Position numbers and translations under genes: made by a program
The notes under the pieces: generated by a model
What the model was told of the DNA's origin: nothing
Database searches by the model: none
Seen by the model: the letters and a program-made list of their open reading frames with translations, nothing else
Part shown: positions 58,362 to 64,000 of the stretch, piece after piece
Numbering within the stretch: position 1 is the first letter of the stretch
Layout of the letters: the number at the start of each line of letters is the position of its first letter
Source: Acidimicrobiaceae bacterium
Lineage (GTDB): Bacteria; Actinomycetota; Acidimicrobiia; Acidimicrobiales; Ilumatobacteraceae
Length of the DNA stretch: 64,000 nucleotides
Assembly: GCA_947467375.1 (NCBI GenBank)
Contig: CANIHL010000002.1
Coordinates: forward strand, 1 to 64,000
Reading direction: 5' to 3'

Positions 58362-58384
58362 TCGATTGTTTTCCTGAGCATTTT

Positions 58385-58531
58385 ATGAAACTTGGCCCAG
58401 GGCTTACCTTCTCATGGAAGCGTGCAATTGGTGTGACTAAGGCGAAGAGATCAATTGCGCGTGCAACGGGAATACCAACAACTCGAAGCGGACGTCGAAA
58501 CAAACTCGGCCGATGGATGGGAATGAAGTGA
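58385..58531 (+). CDS. 48-aa basic peptide
   Basis: MKLGPGLTFSWKRAIGVTKAKRSIARATGIPTTRSGRRNKLGRWMGMK; overlaps start of next ORF; not in track. Confidence 0.4.
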   Translation: MKLGPGLTFSWKRAIGVTKAKRSIARATGIPTTRSGRRNKLGRWMGMK

Positions 58532-59130
58532 ACCATTGTCCAAACTGTGGTCAAGACAGTCCCTCGAATACAAATTTTTGTATTAAATGCGGTTCAGCAT
58601 TTGTGGCTTCTGGTTTGAAAACTTTTCCTGGTCGTCCCGTCATTTCTATGGACTCTCAAAAGCAAGGACATCTACCTGCAAATTCGTCGGATTATTCGTA
58701 TCAAAACCAAAATCCTCAAACCCCGCAGTTTCAACCTTTGGCTAATTCGCTGCAGGTACGAAATAGAGGAAAGCAGCAAAATAAAATCGTCGTAGGTGCG
58801 GTCGGTGCTTTAGTTGCTGTCTTAGCTCTGTTTCTTGTGTTCGGTAAAAGCAGCTCGAGTTCGCAAAGCGTTACTCCAAATACCCAACAATCCGGAACCG
58901 ATTACGTCCCGGCGTCAACTGAAAATAGCCAGTACTACTCAAGCTACGACAACTACCCTCAAGAGTTTCGTGATGCATTTGTCAACAGTTGTATAGACGG
59001 TAGCCAATATGACTACTGCGTTTGTGTGCTTGAGGGTTTGGAAGCAACCTATTCCGCAGACGAACTTATGTATCTGTTTGATTCGGGCGATTCGACGTAC
59101 ATGAATGCTGCGGTTCTAAGTTGCATTTAG
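58513..59130 (+). CDS. zinc-ribbon plus TM plus Cys-containing extracytoplasmic domain protein
   Basis: CPNCGQDSPSNTNFCIKCG; TM IVVGAVGALVAVLALFLVF; C-terminal CIDGSQYDYCVCVLEGLE. Confidence 0.82.
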   Translation: MDGNEVNHCPNCGQDSPSNTNFCIKCGSAFVASGLKTFPGRPVISMDSQKQGHLPANSSDYSYQNQNPQTPQFQPLANSLQVRNRGKQQNKIVVGAVGALVAVLALFLVFGKSSSSSQSVTPNTQQSGTDYVPASTENSQYYSSYDNYPQEFRDAFVNSCIDGSQYDYCVCVLEGLEATYSADELMYLFDSGDSTYMNAAVLSCI

Positions 59131-59343
59131 TACAAAGTTCGAACTAGTTCTTTCACGTAGCCTGCAGGATCAAACTCAAGATTTGCAATTGCATAACCTG
59201 CGGTGCCAATTTTCATAATCGTTTCATGCTGAGCATCTGGTTTTGATCAAAGATTCCTAACTCAATCGAAATACTATGGTGTAATGTCCCATTAAACGGT
59301 CACATGTTATGGCACATACCGAAACTCAACAGAATGGTGAAAC

Positions 59344-60057
59344 GTGAGCCAAATCAGCCCGCAGGAATGGTATGAGAACTTCTCTGTTGTTCTGAGTTCC
59401 CTATTTGCGCAGCACCTAAGTGCCATAAAGACCCTAGGGGCCCAAACCATTTCGCCTGCTTCAAAGCATCCAGTTCTCACTACACGACAAGCCTTGATTG
59501 AGGCATTTTCAAAGTTTGAAACTGGGTCAATAGAGAGTGCAAAGCGTCTAGTTGCTGCAGCAGAATTGACATCAGATTCTGGAGCTGTCTCGCCAGACAC
59601 CGCGGAGTTTCAATTCGACGGCATTGAAGTAGGTCGCGGACATGCATGTATGTGGGGTGCGATTTCAAGAGTGCTTGCCCACAAGCAGGCAAACTCATTC
59701 TCTTCCCCAGATGCGACACTCGCTGATTCATGGTTTGGCGTTGCTTTTTTGATTTTTTCTCAAAGTGGGGAGACCACTATGGCGGGTCGAGTGCTTCAGG
59801 AGTGGGCAGAGTCGCGAAGACTATTCGGTGACGAAAAAGGAGCGGAGCTTCTATTTGAGGCAGCAACATGTAGTTTTCTTTTGGTTGGAAATCATCAGCG
59901 AGTTTCATTGGTCGCCAATCGAGCGAGCGAGCGAGGTCCGGTGCCGATGGAATCAAGTTTTTTTCTTAAACGTCCGGCAACAGAACAGGAATCGAGAGTC
60001 TTGAGTTCCGTGCTAGGCGCGCGAAACACTCATAGATTTTTTAGAGCCTTGAAATAA
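59344..60057 (+). CDS. hypothetical soluble protein (237 aa)
   Basis: long GTG-start ORF with helical repeat-like composition. Confidence 0.65.
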   Translation: MSQISPQEWYENFSVVLSSLFAQHLSAIKTLGAQTISPASKHPVLTTRQALIEAFSKFETGSIESAKRLVAAAELTSDSGAVSPDTAEFQFDGIEVGRGHACMWGAISRVLAHKQANSFSSPDATLADSWFGVAFLIFSQSGETTMAGRVLQEWAESRRLFGDEKGAELLFEAATCSFLLVGNHQRVSLVANRASERGPVPMESSFFLKRPATEQESRVLSSVLGARNTHRFFRALK

Positions 60058-60202
60058 TGCTTTCCGAAGTACGAACTAGGACGGTCGCATTTTTGAATCT
60101 CTAATATCTATAACCAGCTAAACGGTTACAATCCTAGTAATGGTATGAATATGTAATAAGAGTCTGCGGCTAGTAGATCTAATCAGATTGGAATTTTTTT
60201 AT

Positions 60203-60919
60203 ATGAAACTATGGATTGATTTTGCGAAATTCCAAAAACGAAGGTCAACCTTGTTGCTTGCTCTGTTGCCTTTTTTTCTAGTTTCCTGTGGCCCGTCCTC
60301 TTGTCAGAATGAATTGCCAGCAGGCGCAGCGGGCGATTCTCAACATGTTGTCATTTTGCTCGATAAATCTGCATCGATGGATTACCTAGTAAGTGATGTG
60401 ATAGCTGGTTTTAATAATCTCGTAGATCAACTTCCAAGCTCAAGTTTCGTTTCATTGTTTGGTTTTGAAAGCATTAATGGACTTGAGAGCATTTTCAGTC
60501 ACGTACCAGCAAATTCAGTACGAGAATTAACTTCTGCGGATTATTATCTTGGTGATGGAACACCGCTTTACGATGCAATTTCAGGAGCAATTAATCAAAT
60601 TAAAATTGGAAGCGTAACTAGTTCTAACGAGAGAATTCTGTTTGTGGTCATTTCTGATGGGATAGAAAATTCAAGTACTAAATACAGCCTTAGTGATACA
60701 CAGGAAGCGATTAGACAAGAAATTTCAAATGGCTGGGATATTCGTTTTTACGGCCTTGGCCCCGATGCAGCGAGCGAAGCAATTAATCTTGGTATTCCAA
60801 TTGATGATGGGTCGACTTATTCGCCGAGTCAATCTGGCGTCGATGGTGCCTTTGACGATATTGCTGGTTCGTTGATTCAAGGCAATGGGGAATCGAGTTG
60901 CGTAAGAGCGATCCCTTAA
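60203..60919 (+). CDS. vWA-domain lipoprotein
   Basis: ALLPFFLVSCGPSS lipobox; VILLDKSASMD, LGDGTPLYDA, VISDGIENSS MIDAS pattern; ATG 60203 or TTG 60188. Confidence 0.82.
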   Translation: MKLWIDFAKFQKRRSTLLLALLPFFLVSCGPSSCQNELPAGAAGDSQHVVILLDKSASMDYLVSDVIAGFNNLVDQLPSSSFVSLFGFESINGLESIFSHVPANSVRELTSADYYLGDGTPLYDAISGAINQIKIGSVTSSNERILFVVISDGIENSSTKYSLSDTQEAIRQEISNGWDIRFYGLGPDAASEAINLGIPIDDGSTYSPSQSGVDGAFDDIAGSLIQGNGESSCVRAIP

Positions 60920-61009
60920 TTAGCCCGCTTTAAGGACCCATTGGTGACTCTGGAATGTTGAATTAGTATAAGGTCGTAATTCTTAGCGGCTTTTAGATAA
61001 GGGGAGAAT

Positions 61010-61501
61010 ATGTATTGTCAAAAATGTGGTCAAGAATTACTGCCAGACAGTAGTTTTTGCGTTGGTTGTGGTGATCAAACTGGACCACTGACTGCATCCA
61101 GTGGAACGACACCATCTACTGCGCGAAATCGATCTAAGAGTAAAAAAATCGTACCGATAGTGGCTGTGGCTTGTGTGGCAATTGTTTTGGCCGGGTACTT
61201 TTTTATGAGTAATAAAAAGGGAGAAAGACTCGCGAGCGCGGTTGATACTTGCAACGTTGGCGGGTACGCAAATCTTTCCGAAGATCACAAGTCTTTAGTG
61301 TACGACGGATCATCTTCTGACGATTATATAAGTCTGAAATGCTTACTTTCCACACTTAATGCCCCGAGCACTGTTTGGGAGCGCATGACGCACACCACTG
61401 CTTTAATGGGCGCAATAGATGATGAATGGGATGGAATTACGATTTCTTGGACCTACCATCCCGATAATGGTCTTGATTGCTATTTTGAAATCTCTTCATA
61501 A
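61010..61501 (+). CDS. zinc-ribbon plus TM protein with domain shared with 41469..42260
   Basis: MYCQKCGQELLPDSSFCVGCG; TM IVPIVAVACVAIVLAGYFF; LNAPSTVWERMTHTTALMGAIDDEWDGITISWTYHPDNGL. Confidence 0.82.
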   Translation: MYCQKCGQELLPDSSFCVGCGDQTGPLTASSGTTPSTARNRSKSKKIVPIVAVACVAIVLAGYFFMSNKKGERLASAVDTCNVGGYANLSEDHKSLVYDGSSSDDYISLKCLLSTLNAPSTVWERMTHTTALMGAIDDEWDGITISWTYHPDNGLDCYFEISS

Positions 61502-61624
61502 CGAATCAATGTGATCCTGCATCAAAATCACAATTCGGTGGATCTAATGCTCGGAATGCTTGAATCCTGGCACCAGAAATAGTTCCCTTTGTTTATTGGT
61601 CAACTGACAAATTTTGGGGGAACT

Positions 61625-61840
61625 ATGGACAACGATAAATTGGCAAAAAGTTTCGTAAAAGCAGGTGGAATATGCGCAATAATTGCGTTCTTTATCATTC
61701 CGCCATTGTTCGGAATTCTAGGAATAGTTTTTGGTTCGATTGCCTGGTCAAAGGGTGAAATTCAGGGTCGAAATGTGGTTGTAGTGAGTGTTGTTGCCAT
61801 GATTGCTGGAATGGTCATTGGCGCAATGATGGCGTCTTGA
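61625..61840 (+). CDS. DUF4190-like small membrane protein
   Basis: GICAIIAFFIIPPLFGILGIVFGSIAWSKGE; GGGGGA RBS. Confidence 0.75.
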   Translation: MDNDKLAKSFVKAGGICAIIAFFIIPPLFGILGIVFGSIAWSKGEIQGRNVVVVSVVAMIAGMVIGAMMAS

Positions 61841-62114
61841 AAAATCAGCTTTCTTCGTTGTTTCTTCACTCCTTTTACTAGGAGCATGCGGATCAAAGTC
61901 TGAGCCAGAAAAATCAGACAAAGTTGATATTTCGGATATTGTAAATGCGACCTGTACTGACCTGTTTTCTGCAACTACTGATAGTGAAGCCTCTGCAACT
62001 TTGTTAACCGGGGCAGCACTCGCAGAGAAAATAGGCGTGCCGGGTGAAACATTTGGAAACTATTTGCAATCTTCATGCAGTGACGCAATTAGTCATGCAT
62101 CGAATTTGCCGTAA
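61837..62114 (+). pseudogene. lipoprotein gene interrupted by a 1-nt change in an A-run (or assembly error)
   Basis: adding one A after TTGAAAAA gives MKKSAFFVVSSLLLLGACGSKSEPEKSDKVDISDIVNATCTDLFS...SNLP; as given, no in-frame start. Confidence 0.6.
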
Positions 62115-62282
62115 CTTGTTGAACAGATGACCCACTTGGGTCGTGCGGTGCAATGGTGAAGAGGTCATCGTCTGTAGCTACTAGGGGTACAGGATGGCTT
62201 ATCTACTGCTAGCGAAAGCTGCCCTAGATTGACCCTTTCGACGGTCAGCGCAATGTCGTCTGTAACAGTGGAAAGGAAACAG

Positions 62283-62897
62283 ATGCGAATCTTCAGATGG
62301 GCATTAATTGGTTTCGTTGTTTTGGTGGCTTCGTGTGGGGGTGGATCATCGTCCACTACGAGCGAGGCATCGTCCACAACAAGTGAAGCTCCGTCCACTT
62401 CAACTGTTGCTGATCTGGCAGTCGCTTACAAGGTGGGAGATACTGGACCTGGTGGTGGCATCATCGTCTTTGTAGACGAAGGAGGTTTTGATAATTCCTC
62501 TGGAGACGACTCTTTGATTGGTGCTGTGTGCCTGCTAGTCAGCTGCAATTACTTAGAAATTGCCCCAGCAGATGTAGAAGGGGAGTTTTCCATGTCTGAC
62601 GCAATCAATGCTGCAGAAAATTACTCAACTGCAACTGCAAACGACTGGGTGTTGCCTTCAAAAGATGCTTTAAACGAGATGTGTAAATACGCATTTGGCG
62701 ACACAGTTAATGTGATATGTAACGAATCTGGTGATGGTTCGTTCTTGAACACTTTTGGTAATTTTACGGATGACTACTATTGGAGTTCGTCTGAGCGCGC
62801 TGACGGCGACGCGTGGACCCAGGGTTTCGGTGATGGTTATCAGGGTGGCGTACCTAAGCGATTCTTGGACTTGGTGCGCCCAGTGCGAGCTTTTTAA
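62283..62897 (+). CDS. lipoprotein with DUF1566-like domain
   Basis: VLVASCGGGSSS lipobox; YKVGDTGPGGGIIVFVDEGGF...DWVLPSKDALNEMCKY...YYWSSSE. Confidence 0.75.
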   Translation: MRIFRWALIGFVVLVASCGGGSSSTTSEASSTTSEAPSTSTVADLAVAYKVGDTGPGGGIIVFVDEGGFDNSSGDDSLIGAVCLLVSCNYLEIAPADVEGEFSMSDAINAAENYSTATANDWVLPSKDALNEMCKYAFGDTVNVICNESGDGSFLNTFGNFTDDYYWSSSERADGDAWTQGFGDGYQGGVPKRFLDLVRPVRAF

Positions 62898-63049
62898 TCA
62901 TTCATCTGTTTAGTTTTTAGTGTTGCTGTTCCACATTTTTCGTTTATAACTACCCAGATTTCGACTTTGAATGGAAGATTAATGGGAACGAGGAAATGGT
63001 CGAGAGAGTGTTGGACGTCTCATAAAGACTTAACAGTTCGGACTTGCGT

Positions 63050-64000
63050 TCAAGAATCGGTAGAACGGTGCTCACGCGTATCTGACAAAGAGAAGTAGAA
63101 GTCTGTCTCATCCACGTGGGAGAACTCTGTTTCACCAGCGATTGAAAATTCTTGTGCTACGAGTTCTTCCTCGAAAGATGCAATGAACTCTTTGGTACTG
63201 AGGTAACCGGACGCATCAAATTCATAGGCGAGAATCGTGTTGAACTCAGCACTAAGAATTTCGATGGAATCTTTTGAATCTTCTGCTAGTTGGCAAGCCT
63301 CTTGAACAATCAAAGCCATTTGCGCATTAGTTGATGCTTGAGTGTTGCTGCCGATTGATATCTCAAATCGTTGTAGGTTTTCGGATATTGCTTGACGAAG
63401 AAAACTGTCTGCTTTAATTCGACGCTCGTTCATGGGTTGAAGAATCCACGCTGTGTACCACGGCTGTGTATCCATCTGATTATTGTCACTTGAGGTCCGG
63501 TTCCAAAGGTCTTCAATCACGCCTTTTAATTCTCTGCTTGAGTTGTAAACATGCTCCAGTTTCACTCGTAAGAAAACTCGGTTTGACGTTTGCTCAAGAT
63601 TCATTACTTCATTAACGACAGTTTGAGCAATGGAGGAGAGGAACAACTTCCGGTTTAGATCCTTCAAATTCTTCCATCCTGATTTGCTCATCAATTTGGT
63701 CCGGATTGCGATTGCAAGTTCAAGCACATCATTCTTGAGCTTGTCACTGGAACTACCGAGAAAGACTGATTCTTTTGAGAAACCTATAACCTCGTCTCCA
63801 TCTATGAGAAGGTCAGATTGGGAATAACGACAGAAGACCAAATCTGCGAGTGCAGTCAAGAGCCATTTAAAGCGTTGCAAGTCTTTGTTAATCAGCACCG
63901 GCTCGATAACCAATTGTGATGTTTCGCTTGAGCCTTTTCCCTGGCCTATTGCAGTTGTGGAGCCAGGAATCTCGGACGTCAAAGTAAGAAAATACGACAA
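63050..64000 (-). CDS. hypothetical protein (>=316 aa), runs to window edge
   Basis: long open frame; TTG at the edge is probably not the real start. Confidence 0.6.
   Translation of the reverse strand: MSYFLTLTSEIPGSTTAIGQGKGSSETSQLVIEPVLINKDLQRFKWLLTALADLVFCRYSQSDLLIDGDEVIGFSKESVFLGSSSDKLKNDVLELAIAIRTKLMSKSGWKNLKDLNRKLFLSSIAQTVVNEVMNLEQTSNRVFLRVKLEHVYNSSRELKGVIEDLWNRTSSDNNQMDTQPWYTAWILQPMNERRIKADSFLRQAISENLQRFEISIGSNTQASTNAQMALIVQEACQLAEDSKDSIEILSAEFNTILAYEFDASGYLSTKEFIASFEEELVAQEFSIAGETEFSHVDETDFYFSLSDTREHRSTDS

Noticed and set aside
59307-59600. 97-aa minus-strand ORF
   Set aside because: Overlaps the longer, better-composed 59344..60057 gene on the plus strand
61825-61845. Programmed +1 frameshift joining 61625..61840 to the lipoprotein frame
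   Set aside because: No prfB-like upstream SD spacer, and a fused DUF4190-lipoprotein makes little topological sense; a 1-nt indel at the A-run explains the frame better
1-64000. tRNA/rRNA genes, integrase or transposase marking the islands
   Set aside because: None recognised by eye in either strand or in the ORF track; a tRNAscan/ISfinder run would be decisive

Overview
The window is 64 kb from an actinobacterium, probably Acidimicrobiia-like. This is inferred from kgd, NucS, EttA, a mycothiol-type PIG-L deacetylase and F420-type enzymes; no 16S or marker search was possible. Bases ~1-38,830 are mostly ordinary core metabolism: acyl-CoA/lipid enzymes, the SDR family, UvrD-like helicase, XthA, AarF and the 2-oxoglutarate decarboxylase. 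Two small AT-richer insertions interrupt this region: a trypsin-like protease at 13.7-14.5 kb and an XRE/AbiEii-type toxin-antitoxin pair at 28.4-29.5 kb. From ~40.7 kb to the end the sequence is visibly AT-richer and dominated by lipoproteins, zinc-ribbon membrane proteins and uncharacterised families. Its centrepiece is a divergent double operon (42,978-55,499) around a perfect 30-bp palindrome. It encodes two atypical TerY-P-type kinases, a membrane PP2C phosphatase, a TerY-like vWA protein, a membrane FHA protein, a membrane trypsin-like protease with an EF-hand-like insert, a possible stator-like membrane pair, and several zinc-ribbon membrane proteins. Three proteins of the right arm share an RPT[VI]xM motif that could be a phospho-Thr/FHA tag. 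This is my best candidate for an undescribed system. I also report coding sequences shorter than the ORF track cut-off (a CDGSH-like iron-sulfur peptide and small membrane peptides), decayed DUF305/YceI remnants at the island edge, and a lipoprotein broken by one base in an A-run. No rRNA, tRNA or CRISPR array was recognised. All family calls are by eye from the translations.
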